From Opitutia bacterium (GTDB taxonomy: Bacteria > Verrucomicrobiota > Verrucomicrobiia > Opitutales > Opitutaceae), in the NCBI GenBank assembly GCA_947453695.1, contig CANGHW010000023.1, positions 1 to 52,620 of the forward strand: a stretch of DNA of 52,620 bases. The letters are read 5' to 3'. The notes beneath the pieces were generated by a model. That model was given only the letters and a program-made list of their open reading frames with translations. It searched no databases and was not told the DNA's origin. Made by a program: the position numbers and the translations under genes. How positions within the stretch are numbered: the stretch's first letter is position 1; every line of letters begins with the position of its first letter. Positions 26,061-35,220 of the stretch are shown piece after piece.

Positions 26061-27203
26061 GTGAATCTCCTCGACCGCCACATCTTCAAAAGCGTGCTCT
26101 TCACGTGCGCCGGCGCGGTCGCGCTGTTCTCGTTCGTGCTGATGCTGGGCAACACGATCCGCGATTTGCTCGGCTTCCTACTCTCCGGCCAGCTCTCGAT
26201 TGGCGTTTTCCTCCGCCTCATCTGGCTGTTGATTCCCGCCGTAGCGATTTACTCGCTGCCTCTCGGCATGCTCACCGGCGTCCTCCTCACTCTCGGTCGC
26301 CTCTCGGCCGATAGCGAGATCACCGCCATGCGCGCCGCCGGCCTCAGCCTCGCCCGCATCGCGCGCCCGGTCTGGATCCTCGGCGCCCTCGGCGCCGCCC
26401 TGGCCCTCTACGTCAACTTCGAGTCGATGCCCCGCGCTCGCGTCGCCTACCACAAGGAGCTCGGCGACGCCGTGCGCGCCAATCCCCTCAGCTTCATCGT
26501 GCCGAAGACCTTTATCCGAGAATTCCCCGGTTACGTCATCTACGTCGGCGAAAAACAGGGCGCCGTGATGCGCGATTTCTGGCTCTGGAAACTCGACGTC
26601 GACCGCCGCGTCACGCAATTCGTCCGCGCCGAGTCCGGTCGTTTCGACTACGACGAAACCGCCAACGACCTCATTCTCACTCTCACGCGTGCCCAGGTCG
26701 AAACCCGCGACGCCAAGAGCCCCGAGGTCTTCACCGATGCCCAGCTCGTCGGCTCGTTTGAAAAGTCCGAACCCGTCCGCCTTTCCCTCGATCGCCTCTT
26801 TGGCCGCAGCAGCGTCCGGCAGAAGATCCAGTGGATGACTTACAGCGAACTCCAACGGGAAGAAACCCGTGTCGCCGCCCTTCCCGTCAAACCCGGCGAA
26901 GAGAAACAGCACGCCCGCTCCGTGATGAAGGTGCGGCTCACGGTGCAGGAGAAATTCACCATCGCCGTTTCCGTGCTGGCATTCGCCCTGATCGGCGTTC
27001 CGCTCGGCATCAAGGTCTCCCGCCGCGAGACGAGCGCCAACCTCGGCGTCGCCGTGCTGCTCGCCCTTGGCTACTACATCCTGACCGTCATGGTTGGCTG
27101 GCTCGACCGCCACCCGGAGTATCACCCTGATGTGCTGCTCTGGCTGCCCAACCTGATCTTCCTCCTTCTCGGGATCTGGCTTTTCCGCCGGATCGAAAAG
27201 TAA
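26061..27203 (+). CDS. LptF/LptG-family lipopolysaccharide export permease
   Basis: The 380-residue protein is a YjgP/YjgQ-family permease. It has three N-terminal transmembrane helices including the LPLGMLTGVLLTLGRLSADSEITAMRAAGLSL coupling region, a central periplasmic beta-jellyroll domain (about 130-290), and three C-terminal helices with the loop PLGIKVSRRETSANLG. LptF and LptG with LptB extract LPS from the inner membrane. Which paralogue this is cannot be decided, so no symbol is given. The start codon is GTG at 26061. It is adjacent, on the opposite strand, to the lipid A-modifying arn operon. Confidence 0.88.
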   Translation: MNLLDRHIFKSVLFTCAGAVALFSFVLMLGNTIRDLLGFLLSGQLSIGVFLRLIWLLIPAVAIYSLPLGMLTGVLLTLGRLSADSEITAMRAAGLSLARIARPVWILGALGAALALYVNFESMPRARVAYHKELGDAVRANPLSFIVPKTFIREFPGYVIYVGEKQGAVMRDFWLWKLDVDRRVTQFVRAESGRFDYDETANDLILTLTRAQVETRDAKSPEVFTDAQLVGSFEKSEPVRLSLDRLFGRSSVRQKIQWMTYSELQREETRVAALPVKPGEEKQHARSVMKVRLTVQEKFTIAVSVLAFALIGVPLGIKVSRRETSANLGVAVLLALGYYILTVMVGWLDRHPEYHPDVLLWLPNLIFLLLGIWLFRRIEK

Positions 27204-27210
27204 CGCGCAC

Positions 27211-28113
27211 TCACGCAGCCTGCGCCGCGACGAAGCCCGAGCGTCCGTCAATCTCAGCCATCACTTGGTCACGCACCGGGATCGCCGCCCGGTTCGCCAG
27301 CAAGGTCTTCGCGTAGTCGTCGAGGCGCACAAACTCGACGCCGCGTGCCCGACAGGCCGAGAGCAGGTCGCGAAACAACTGCCGCCGTCCCATGCCCTCG
27401 ATCTCCGCGTGCAGCGTAAACACATTCACCACGTCTTCGCGCAACAGGCTCAGGTAGTGCGCCACGATCTTGTCGTCGGGATATTCCGGCCGCCCCATGA
27501 GTTCGTCGAAGGTCGGCAGCGTGCTCGGGATTTCCACCGTCCTAAACACTTTGCCGCCGATGCGGGGGAAAAACGGCGCGCCGCCCCGCGTGTCGCTCGC
27601 GTAGAGCAGGCCCGCCTCATCGTAGATTTCGCGGCTGTGCGCACTGCTCTGCCATCCCGGCGCTCCCGCCGTCCGCGCCTCGGTGCCGAAGACGCGCAAA
27701 AACTCCGCCCGCGCCGCGACGAATTCCTCGCGCACCTCGCCGAGCGACATTCGATGCAGATAGTCCTGCCAGCGGTAGTGATTGAAGCAGTGGATGCCGA
27801 GTTCGTAGCCGTCGTCGCGCACCCGTCGCATCACGTCGGTGTTGCGCCGTCCGATGTGCGGCGCCGGCAGCAACGTGCCGTTGAGCAGCGTCCGCACGCC
27901 GTAGATCTGCACCACGCTGGTGCGGCTGACCTTCTTGAAAAATCCGGGCCGCAACACCCGCGTGATCGCGCGACCCGTCTGGTCCGGCCCGAGGGAAAAC
28001 AGGAAACACGCCTCCGCCTCTACTTCGCGGCAGTCCGCCACGAGATTGGGCACGCCTTCCCGCGTGCCACGGTCGGTATCGACATCAACTTTGAGCGCGA
28101 GGCGGATGGACAT
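27211..28113 (-). CDS. arnD: 4-deoxy-4-formamido-L-arabinose-phosphoundecaprenol deformylase ArnD
   Basis: The 300-residue protein is a NodB-type polysaccharide deacetylase homologue closest to ArnD, recognised by the N-terminal KVDVDTDRGTREGVPNL (metal-binding Asp), ACFLFSLGPDQTGRA, and GYELGIHCFNHYRWQD with the metal-binding histidines, then TLHAEIEG near the end. ArnD removes the formyl group from undecaprenyl-phosphate-linked Ara4FN before flipping across the membrane. It is the last gene of the arn operon, 68 bases after the decarboxylase gene, and converges on the LptF/G-type gene. Confidence 0.9.
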   Translation of the reverse strand: MSIRLALKVDVDTDRGTREGVPNLVADCREVEAEACFLFSLGPDQTGRAITRVLRPGFFKKVSRTSVVQIYGVRTLLNGTLLPAPHIGRRNTDVMRRVRDDGYELGIHCFNHYRWQDYLHRMSLGEVREEFVAARAEFLRVFGTEARTAGAPGWQSSAHSREIYDEAGLLYASDTRGGAPFFPRIGGKVFRTVEIPSTLPTFDELMGRPEYPDDKIVAHYLSLLREDVVNVFTLHAEIEGMGRRQLFRDLLSACRARGVEFVRLDDYAKTLLANRAAIPVRDQVMAEIDGRSGFVAAQAA

Positions 28114-28181
28114 GGCTTTGACTGGTAGCGGAGGCGCTCCGGGCCGTCCGCGGACGTCGCGGAGCTACGCCCCTACCCTCT

Positions 28182-29219
28182 TCACTCCAACTGATAGTCC
28201 TTGTGGGCGAGGTGGTAATCCAGCGTGAGCTTAATCGCCGTCTTCAGATTCACCTTGGGTTTCCAGCCGAGGCGCTTCGTCGCATTCGCGATGGAGGGCA
28301 CGCGTTTCTGGATGTCTTGGTAATATTTCCCGAAATATTGGCCCGAGGGCACGACCACGGTCTTCGCGGCTTTCACGTGCTCGGCGTAGTCGGGATAATC
28401 CTTGAACGCCGTGATGATGTATTTCGCGAGGTCCGCCACGCTCACGTCGTTCTTCGGATTGCCGAGATTGAAAATCTGCCGCGACGCACAGCCGTCCTTG
28501 TTCTCGATGATCCGGAGGAGCGCATCGACGCCGTCGTCAATGAACGTGAAAGACCGGCTTTGCTTGCCGCCGTCGACGAGCTGCAACGGCTTCTTGAAGA
28601 TCACGTTCGAGATGAACTGCGTGAAGAGACGCGAGCTGCCTTCCTTCGGCTCCATCACGTCGTCGAGCTGCGGCCCGATCCAGTTGAAGGGACGGAAGAG
28701 CGTGTAGTCCACGCCATCGCGCACGCCGTAGGCGTAGATGACGCGGTCGAGCAGCTGCTTCGAGCAGGCATAGATCCAACGCTGGCGCTCGATCGGGCCG
28801 TAGACGAGGCTCGTAGTCTCTTCGTCGAGCTTGGCGTCGGTGCTCATGCCGTAGACCTCGGAGGTGGACGGAAAAATGATGCGCTTCTTGTATTTCGCGC
28901 ACTGGCGCACGACCGCGAGGTTGGCCTCGAAATCCAGCTCGAAGACGCGCAGCGGGTCTTTCACGTATTGGATCGGATTAGCGATGGCGACAAGAGGGAT
29001 GACCGCGTCGCACTTCTTCACGTGATACTCGATATACTCTTTGTTGATCGTGATATCGCCCTCAACGAACTTGAAGCGCGGGTTACCCAAGCTGTCCTCC
29101 AGCTTATGGGAGCCGATGTCCATCCCGTAGACCTCCCAGTCTTTCTGTTTGAGAATCGCCCGCGTGAGCGAGCTGCCGATGAAGCCGTTGGCGCCGAGAA
29201 TGAGGACTTTGAGAGGCAT
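28182..29219 (-). CDS. arnA: UDP-glucuronate decarboxylase/dehydrogenase, separate ArnA C-terminal domain
   Basis: The 345-residue SDR-fold enzyme oxidises and decarboxylates UDP-glucuronate to UDP-4-keto-pentose. GANGFIG (residues 9-15) binds NAD. S120/E121, the Y150-K154 pair (WIYACSK) and R306 (YQDIQKRVPSI) sit at the spacing of S433, E434, Y463, K467 and R619 in E. coli ArnA. It is a stand-alone protein, whereas enterobacterial ArnA fuses this domain to the formyltransferase. It lies 43 bases after the formyltransferase gene. Its Lys/Ile-rich composition differs slightly from its neighbours. Confidence 0.92.
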   Translation of the reverse strand: MPLKVLILGANGFIGSSLTRAILKQKDWEVYGMDIGSHKLEDSLGNPRFKFVEGDITINKEYIEYHVKKCDAVIPLVAIANPIQYVKDPLRVFELDFEANLAVVRQCAKYKKRIIFPSTSEVYGMSTDAKLDEETTSLVYGPIERQRWIYACSKQLLDRVIYAYGVRDGVDYTLFRPFNWIGPQLDDVMEPKEGSSRLFTQFISNVIFKKPLQLVDGGKQSRSFTFIDDGVDALLRIIENKDGCASRQIFNLGNPKNDVSVADLAKYIITAFKDYPDYAEHVKAAKTVVVPSGQYFGKYYQDIQKRVPSIANATKRLGWKPKVNLKTAIKLTLDYHLAHKDYQLE

Positions 29220-29262
29220 GAAATTGAGGTTTGAGCCGGGGAGGTTTGGAGAACGGCTGCGC

Positions 29263-30189
29263 TTAGGCGAGCCTTTGTCCGACTTGCAACTGCTGCGCAG
29301 GTGCGCCGCGCCACTCGGTCTTGGTCAGTTCCAAGGCGCCGTCGCCCGTCGCGACCACAAGCGGCGAGACCGAGAGAATTTCACCCGCCGCCCCCGTCCG
29401 GCCGGTTATCGCCCGCACCACCGGCGTGTCCGTCTCCGCCCACCAAACCATGAGGCGCACCCCGCTCAACTCGGTGAATGCGCCGGGATACGGATCCGTC
29501 ACCGCCCGGATCAAGTTGAAGATCTGCCGCGACGTCTGCGTCCAAATGATCCGGCCATCCTCGGGTTTGCGCCCGCCGAAGTAGTTCGCCTGCGTTTCAT
29601 CCTGCGGCGTTTCCTTCACGGTGCCGGCTAGCAGCGCGTCGATCTGCCGCGTCAGCACCGCGCGGGCACACGGAAGCACTTTGCGAAACGCCTGCTCCGC
29701 CGTGTCACGCGGTCCGATCTCTACGCCTTCCTGATCAACGACCGCGCCCGCGTCGGCGGATTTCACCATGCGGTGCAGGGTCATGCCGATGCGCGGTTCG
29801 CCGTGCAGCACGGCCCAATTGATCGGCGCCCGGCCGCGGTATTTCGGGAGCAACGAACCATGCATGTTCCACGCGCCGAGCGGTGGAATACCGAGGATTT
29901 TCGTGCCGATCATGTGGCGGTAGTAAACCGACAAGATCAAATCAGGCTTCAGCGCCGCGATTTTCTCGCGCCACTCGGACGTGTTCACCGACTCCGGCGT
30001 GAAAACAGGAATTCCCTTCTCCTTCGCCGCGACCGCCGGAGTCTTGAACCAGATTTTCTCGTGCGGATTGTCCTCATGCGTGATGAGGGCGACAACGTTG
30101 TCGCCGCGTTCGAGGAGCAGCGAAAGACACGAATAGCCGACTTCGCTGTAGCCGAAAAAGAGGATGCGGGGTTTAGTCGACATGGTCAT
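29263..30189 (-). CDS. arnA: UDP-Ara4N formyltransferase, separate ArnA N-terminal domain
   Basis: The 308-residue protein is a methionyl-tRNA-formyltransferase-like enzyme. The catalytic triad N108-H110-D146 is visible in AWNMHGSLLPKYRGRAPINWA and KSADAGAVVDQ. It uses 10-formyl-tetrahydrofolate to formylate UDP-Ara4N. The C-terminal OB-like domain is present (residues 210-300). In E. coli this is the first half of ArnA, here a separate gene. The start overlaps the arnC stop (ATGA at 30186-30189); a second ATG six bases later is possible. The operon context decides this identity over a second methionyl-tRNA formyltransferase. Confidence 0.9.
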   Translation of the reverse strand: MTMSTKPRILFFGYSEVGYSCLSLLLERGDNVVALITHEDNPHEKIWFKTPAVAAKEKGIPVFTPESVNTSEWREKIAALKPDLILSVYYRHMIGTKILGIPPLGAWNMHGSLLPKYRGRAPINWAVLHGEPRIGMTLHRMVKSADAGAVVDQEGVEIGPRDTAEQAFRKVLPCARAVLTRQIDALLAGTVKETPQDETQANYFGGRKPEDGRIIWTQTSRQIFNLIRAVTDPYPGAFTELSGVRLMVWWAETDTPVVRAITGRTGAAGEILSVSPLVVATGDGALELTKTEWRGAPAQQLQVGQRLA

Positions 30190-31133
30190 TTCGTCTCGAG
30201 CGTCTCGCGCACATGATAGCGCTGACGGGCGCGCACGACTTGGTAAGTGCGGCCGACGTATTCGCCGATCAGGCCGATGCCAAGCAGGGCCACGCTCATC
30301 AGGAAAAACAGCACGCCAAAGAGCGTGAAGAGTCCCTCAGCGGCCGTGTAATCGAAGAATACCCGTCGGATCGCGAGCACGAGCACGAAGAGCGCGCTGC
30401 CCGCACAGCAGGCCATCGCGAACATCGTGAAATACTGCAGCGGCGCGATCGAGAAGCCGGTAATGAGGTCGAAGTTCAGCCGGATAAGGCTGTAGAAGGA
30501 GTAGTTCGACACGCCGGCGTGTCGCTCCTCGTGTTTCACTCCCACCTCGGCTGGGTTGCCCGAAAAACTGTAAGCGAGCGCCGGGATGAAGGTGTTGATC
30601 GCCCCACTGCGCACGATCGCATCGATGATCTGGCGGCTGTAGGCGCGGAGCATGCAGCCTTGGTCCGTCATCTCGATGCTCGTGGTTTTCTCGCGCACGA
30701 GATTGATGAGTCGCGACGCATATTTCCGGAAAAACGAGTCCTGCCGATTGAGGCGGTAGCCACCCACGTAGTCGTGCCCGGCATCGATCTTTTCGAGCAG
30801 CTTCGGGATTTCCTCGGGCGGATTTTGCAGATCGGCGTCGAGCGTCACGATCACGTCGCCGCGCACGCGCTCGAAGGCCGCCATGATCGCCATGTGCTGG
30901 CCGTAGTTATTGTTGAAATCGATCACGCGGGTGACGTCGGGCCGCGCCGCGTATTGGGCCTGCAGGAGCTGGAAGGAGCGGTCGGCGCTGCCGTCGTTGG
31001 TGAAGATGACTTCGTAGCGGCGGCCGAGCCGGTCGAGCACCGGATAGAGGCGTGTGAAGAGCGTGGGCAAATTCAGCTCCTCGTTGTAAACGGGGATGAC
31101 GATCGAGAGCTGGATGGGGGACGGAGCACTCAT
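30186..31133 (-). CDS. arnC: Undecaprenyl-phosphate 4-deoxy-4-formamido-L-arabinose transferase ArnC
   Basis: The 315-residue enzyme is a GT2 glycosyltransferase with two C-terminal membrane helices. Motifs: SIVIPVYNEELNLP, TNDGSADRS, LDADLQNPPEEIP (DxD), TDQGCMLRAYSR, and the YVGGYRLNRQDSFFRKYASR stretch. It moves Ara4FN from UDP to undecaprenyl phosphate. The start at 31133 overlaps the arnB stop (ATGA), a coupled arrangement repeated at its own end. Length matches the family. Confidence 0.93.
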   Translation of the reverse strand: MSAPSPIQLSIVIPVYNEELNLPTLFTRLYPVLDRLGRRYEVIFTNDGSADRSFQLLQAQYAARPDVTRVIDFNNNYGQHMAIMAAFERVRGDVIVTLDADLQNPPEEIPKLLEKIDAGHDYVGGYRLNRQDSFFRKYASRLINLVREKTTSIEMTDQGCMLRAYSRQIIDAIVRSGAINTFIPALAYSFSGNPAEVGVKHEERHAGVSNYSFYSLIRLNFDLITGFSIAPLQYFTMFAMACCAGSALFVLVLAIRRVFFDYTAAEGLFTLFGVLFFLMSVALLGIGLIGEYVGRTYQVVRARQRYHVRETLETK

Positions 31134-32296
31134 GGCAGGAGGTGAGCGGAAAGGATCCCGGCCAAGGTGTCCACCACGCGCACAGCGTCGCCCGGCGTCA
31201 TCGTCGGGAAGAGGGGAAGCGTCAGGATATTGCGGCAGGTCGCCTCGGCCAACGGGAAGTCGCCCTCTTTCCAGCCGAGCCGCCGATAGACCGCAAAGAG
31301 ATGGATCGGCGGATAGTGCACGCCGGTGCCCACGCCGGCCGCGTGCATCTTGGCCATCACGTCTGCTCGCTTGATCGTCAGCCGGTCGGCCGGCAGCACG
31401 ACTTGAAACATGTGCCAATTCGTCTGCGTGAAATCCGCCACCGGCAAGCCGCAGCCGAGCGCTTTTACTGCCGGGCGCTCGAACAACTCGAAGTAGGCCC
31501 GCACGAGCTCGCGGCGCTTGGCGTTGAACTCATCGATCCGCGGCAATTGCCCAAGGCCAACCCGGGCGGCGACGTCGGTCAGGTTGAATTTTCCGCCCAC
31601 GACGTCGACTTCCATCCCGTCGAAGCCGCTGCGCACCACGCCCTGGAGGCGATACTGCTCGGCGAGTTTGGCTTCGGCTTCGTTGTTCAACACGAGCGCG
31701 CCGCCTTCGATGGTCGTGACGTTCTTGTTCGGGTGGAAACTGAACGAAACAAAATCGCCAATCGCACCAATCCGCTGCCCGTTCCACGTCGTGCCGTAGG
31801 ATTGCGCGGCATCTTCGACCACTCGCAAGTTGTGCTTTTTCGCGATGGCGTAGAGCCGGTCGCGATCCACGGGCAGCCCAGCGAGATCTACGGGAATGAT
31901 TGCCCGCGTCGCCGGAGTGATCGCCGCCTCGATGCGATTGAGGTCGATGTTTCGCGTGACGGGATCGATGTCCACGAACACCGGCCGCGCACCGACTTCG
32001 AGGATCACATTGCTCGTCGCGACCCACGACAGCGGCGTCGTGATGACCTCGTGACCAGGGCCGACGCCCGCGATGCGCAGCGCGATTTCCATCGTGCAAG
32101 TGCCGGAATTGAACACGCGCACGGGCCGGCCGCCGCAATACTCGGAAAGCTTCGCCTCGAGCGCCTTCACGTTGGGACCGGACGTAATCCAGCCAGACCG
32201 GAGCACGTCGGCGACGCCCGCGATCGTCTCTTCATCGATCGTCGGACGGGTGAGCGGCAGATAAGGCAGTGCGGAAGGAGCGGCAGGCGCGGACAT
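31130..32296 (-). CDS. arnB: UDP-4-amino-4-deoxy-L-arabinose aminotransferase ArnB
   Basis: The 388-residue enzyme is a DegT/ArnB-family PLP aminotransferase. The catalytic lysine is K191 in SFSFHPNKNVTTIEGG, with VVEDAAQSYG ahead of it. It aminates the 4-keto-pentose using glutamate. The substrate-binding tail includes GVHYPPIHLFAVYRRLG. It starts one base after the arnT stop and overlaps arnC by four bases, so arnT, B, C and the formyltransferase form a tight transcription unit. Confidence 0.93.
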   Translation of the reverse strand: MSAPAAPSALPYLPLTRPTIDEETIAGVADVLRSGWITSGPNVKALEAKLSEYCGGRPVRVFNSGTCTMEIALRIAGVGPGHEVITTPLSWVATSNVILEVGARPVFVDIDPVTRNIDLNRIEAAITPATRAIIPVDLAGLPVDRDRLYAIAKKHNLRVVEDAAQSYGTTWNGQRIGAIGDFVSFSFHPNKNVTTIEGGALVLNNEAEAKLAEQYRLQGVVRSGFDGMEVDVVGGKFNLTDVAARVGLGQLPRIDEFNAKRRELVRAYFELFERPAVKALGCGLPVADFTQTNWHMFQVVLPADRLTIKRADVMAKMHAAGVGTGVHYPPIHLFAVYRRLGWKEGDFPLAEATCRNILTLPLFPTMTPGDAVRVVDTLAGILSAHLLP

Positions 32297-32297
32297 G

Positions 32298-34004
32298 TCA
32301 GGGTTGATTGCTGAAAAGCGTGTGATCGCGGGTTTCCGCGATCAAATGATAACGGAACGTCGCGTCCCCGAAGAGTTCCTTCAGGTCTTTCTTGCGGGCG
32401 ACGGCCCACACGCGGCCGCTGCCGGCCCAGAGCTGACGAAACGCCGGCTCTTCTAGGAAGCGCCCGCTCGCGCGCGCCGCGGCATCTTCTTCGAGTTGGA
32501 GCTCGCCCTTGAACGCCACCACGTCGACCACGCGCTGGGCGTAGAAGGTGAAATCATGGAAAAACTCATGGTAGTGTAGCACGCGATCACCGGGCTTGGC
32601 CTTCGCCGTGACGACTGCCGCGAGTTCCTTGGTGCCGGGCTTCGAGATATTGGGTGCGGCAAACTGCAGACCGCCGAAAAACAGCGCCATCGTCGCCGTG
32701 AGGCCGATCAGGCCGGTCCGCACGCCGCGGATCTTGGCGAGCCAGGGCGTGACCACCCCGCCAGTCCAGAGCACCGCCGCCATCGCGAAGGCCGGGAGCT
32801 GCAGCGCCGCCGCCTGCTCCGGGCCCATCCGCACGAGCGCCGGCCGCAGGACAGCCACCACGAGCGCCAGACCGAGCAGCCCGCAGAAGAAAGAAAAGAG
32901 CGCCAGGCCGAGCCGGAGGCGTTTCGCGCCATCCGCGTCCCGCAACGCCCGCGCCAGCCAAGCGCCGACCATGACCGCCAACGCGGGAAATATCGGCATG
33001 ATATAGGGCGCGAGCTTCGAGTGGGACTTGCTGAAAAACAGAAAAATGAACCCCGCCCATACGATGAAGAACCAGGCGTCAGCGTTCTCGTTTTTCTTCG
33101 CCCAACCGCCGCGGACAGAATCGCGCGCCGCCGACCATAGGAAGCCCGTCCACGGGATCAGACCGGCGATCACGATCCAAATAAAGTAGTGCCACGCTCC
33201 TGGACGCGAGGCGGCCGGCGTCATGAAACGCTCCCAGTGTTCATACACAAAGTAGCGGTGCGCCCAAGTCTCGTTGTGCTGCGCAGCGAGCAGGTGCCAC
33301 GGCGCCGCGATGAGTAGAAACAGCGTCGCACCACTCGGCAGATACATCGGGAGCAGCCGTTTCCATTGGTTAAAAATCAACAGCCAAAAGAACATCACCG
33401 CGCCCGTGACCAGGAAGCCAATGAGGCCTTTAGTGAGCGTCGCCACTGCCGCGCTCGCATAGAGTCCGTAGAAAAACCAGCGCCGCCGCGTGCCCGGGGC
33501 CTCGCGCACGCCGAGAATGAAGCAAAACAGCGTCGCCGCCATCAGCACCGACACCGCCATATCGAGGAGCATGATGTGCGCGAGCACGAAGGTGAGAATC
33601 GAGGTGCCCAACACGAGCGCCGAAAGCACCCCCGCCTCGCGGCCATGCAGCCGCCGCGCCGCCGCATATGTCACCAGCACGCCCAGCAGGGCGAAGAGCG
33701 CCGGAGTCGTGCGCATCGACCACTCGCTCGCGCCGAACACCTTCAGGCAGACGGCCGTCGTCCAATACACCAGCGGCGGTTTCTCGAAATAATTCACGCC
33801 GTTCAGCCGCGGTGTGATGAAGTCGCCGCTCGCGACCATCTCGCGCGGGATCTCCGCGTAGCGGCCTTCGTCGGGATTGCTCAGGGGATAGCTCCCGAGC
33901 CTGAAGAAAAACAGGGCGCCAAACGCGAGGGCGAGGAGCAGGAGGTCCCGCGACCACGGCACAGGGCCGGACGCGGCGGGGGCGGAGTTTTCGGTGGGCG
34001 GCAT
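32298..34004 (-). CDS. arnT: 4-amino-4-deoxy-L-arabinose lipid A transferase ArnT-like
   Basis: The 568-residue integral membrane glycosyltransferase of the PMT superfamily moves L-Ara4N from the undecaprenyl carrier to lipid A phosphates. Typical features are the first periplasmic loop NPDEGRYAEIPREMVASGDF with the catalytic acidic pair, NYFEKPPLVYW, about 12 membrane helices and a C-terminal periplasmic domain (from about 440). The ATG at 34004 is preferred over an in-frame GTG at 34028. It heads the arn operon, so lipid A modification lowers negative charge and should raise resistance to cationic peptides. Confidence 0.88.
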   Translation of the reverse strand: MPPTENSAPAASGPVPWSRDLLLLALAFGALFFFRLGSYPLSNPDEGRYAEIPREMVASGDFITPRLNGVNYFEKPPLVYWTTAVCLKVFGASEWSMRTTPALFALLGVLVTYAAARRLHGREAGVLSALVLGTSILTFVLAHIMLLDMAVSVLMAATLFCFILGVREAPGTRRRWFFYGLYASAAVATLTKGLIGFLVTGAVMFFWLLIFNQWKRLLPMYLPSGATLFLLIAAPWHLLAAQHNETWAHRYFVYEHWERFMTPAASRPGAWHYFIWIVIAGLIPWTGFLWSAARDSVRGGWAKKNENADAWFFIVWAGFIFLFFSKSHSKLAPYIMPIFPALAVMVGAWLARALRDADGAKRLRLGLALFSFFCGLLGLALVVAVLRPALVRMGPEQAAALQLPAFAMAAVLWTGGVVTPWLAKIRGVRTGLIGLTATMALFFGGLQFAAPNISKPGTKELAAVVTAKAKPGDRVLHYHEFFHDFTFYAQRVVDVVAFKGELQLEEDAAARASGRFLEEPAFRQLWAGSGRVWAVARKKDLKELFGDATFRYHLIAETRDHTLFSNQP

Positions 34005-34047
34005 CGCGAGACGGACCCGAAGCCTCACGGTCGGTTCAGGACGAGGC

Positions 34048-34069
34048 GATTTTTTTCGTGCGCCCGCCG
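34048..34069 (+). repeat. Copy 1 of a 22-bp direct repeat
   Basis: The first 18 bases are GATTTTTTTCGTGCGCCC, then a purine and CCG. A second copy with one mismatch lies at 35302-35323 in the same orientation. The two bracket the broken membrane-protein gene. Such a T7-containing match in GC-rich DNA is unlikely by chance. Confidence 0.75.
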
Positions 34070-34070
34070 T

Positions 34071-35169
34071 CTAACGCTCACGCAGCCGGGCACGCTGCCA
34101 AACCGCCAACACCGCGACCAACGCGATACCCAGCAGCCACCCGTCGGGCACGCTGCCGAAGGCCAGACCGGCCGCCACACCCAGCGCCCCGCCCAACCAG
34201 CGCGTGATGGCCAGGACCCCCGCCGCCGACCACGGGCGCCCGCCGCGCGCAGAGTAAAATACCAATGCCGTCACGTAGATGGAGGTCCCCAGCGCGTAAA
34301 AAATCTCCGCCGCCGCATAGGCCTGAGTGTCATTGTGCGATAGCGTGCACGCGGCCAGCAACAGCACCAGGGAAAGGAGCAACATCCCCGCCGCCTGCCC
34401 CCGGTCAAAGGCCGCTCCCGCTACCGCCGCGATGAGGAAGTGCAGGCACGCCGTGCTCCACTGTGACCACCAGCCGCCCCACTGAAATTCGCCCTGCGCC
34501 GCCGCGGTGCGGAGCACGAACAACGCCGCCTTGTCCATCCACACCAGGACAAGCAACACGACGATCCAGGTCAGCCAGATGCGCGGCTGATAGTCGGGCG
34601 AAAACGACGTCGCGGAGAACCGCGGCCGGAGCACCACTGCCGCCACCACCCCGGCCACCGCCGCCAGCGTCGCGACCAACACATGCGCCGCCACCGAGGC
34701 CTGAAACACATGCGGCGCGCTAAACGCCGCAAAGGCCAATCCCACCCCAAGTCCGATCCAAAGGCCCAGTTTCTCCGACCCCACCGCCGGCCGCAGCGCC
34801 AGCGACAACATCACCGTCAACCAACCCGCCGCCAACGCCGCCAGTGCGGCAAACGCGACCAACCGCCCCCCAAGAATCAACGCCAAACGCCGTCAGCATC
34901 GCCCCGGCTGCGAGCGCAAATCCGCCCGCCAGCAACCATTGGGAATTCACCCAACGCACCGCCGCCGCCAGCACACAGCCCAGCGCCCCCGCCACGCCGC
35001 TAATTGTGACCAACGTGTATTGAAGCGAAGTATCGGCTCCCAACTCCCGCGCGAGGCCGAGGACCACGGAATCCCGCAATAAAAGAACAAACAGCACCAT
35101 CGCCGCGACCGCCGTCACTGCGGCGACGATCACATGGACCCGCACCGGACCAGATGACTCCTCACTCAC
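34071..35169 (-). pseudogene. Frameshifted 12-helix MFS-like membrane protein gene
   Basis: Two hydrophobic halves lie in different frames. The first half runs from a GTG at 35169 through three membrane helices (VHVIVAAVTAVAAMVLFVLLL, YTLVTISGVAGALGCVLAA, WLLAGGFALAAGAMLTAFG). After the C6 run at 34866-34871 (G6 on the coding strand) that frame turns into Gly-rich nonsense. The next frame takes up the hydrophobic pattern with nine helices to the stop at 34071. Removing one G joins the halves into about 365 residues and 12 helices, typical of the major facilitator superfamily. It may be a true mutation, phase variation at the G run, or a sequence error. The substrate is unknown. Confidence 0.72.
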
Positions 35170-35170
35170 G

Positions 35171-35220
35171 CGCTGCCGCCCCCCGGTTAATCGGAGGGAC
35201 CAGCCGCGAACGCGGCAGCG
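35171..35220. promoter_or_regulatory. Competing inverted repeats in the MFS-holA divergent region
   Basis: CGCTGCCG (35171-35178) pairs with CGGCAGCG (35213-35220), while GCCGCG (35203-35208) pairs with CGCGGC (35211-35216). The pairings are mutually exclusive and sit directly before the GTG start of the broken transporter. They could be an operator or a switchable RNA structure; no function is shown by the sequence. Confidence 0.35.

Noticed and set aside
29263..30189. Second methionyl-tRNA formyltransferase (fmt)
   Set aside because: Motifs are shared between Fmt and ArnA, but overlap with arnC and linkage to arnA decarboxylase, arnB and arnD favour the arn role.
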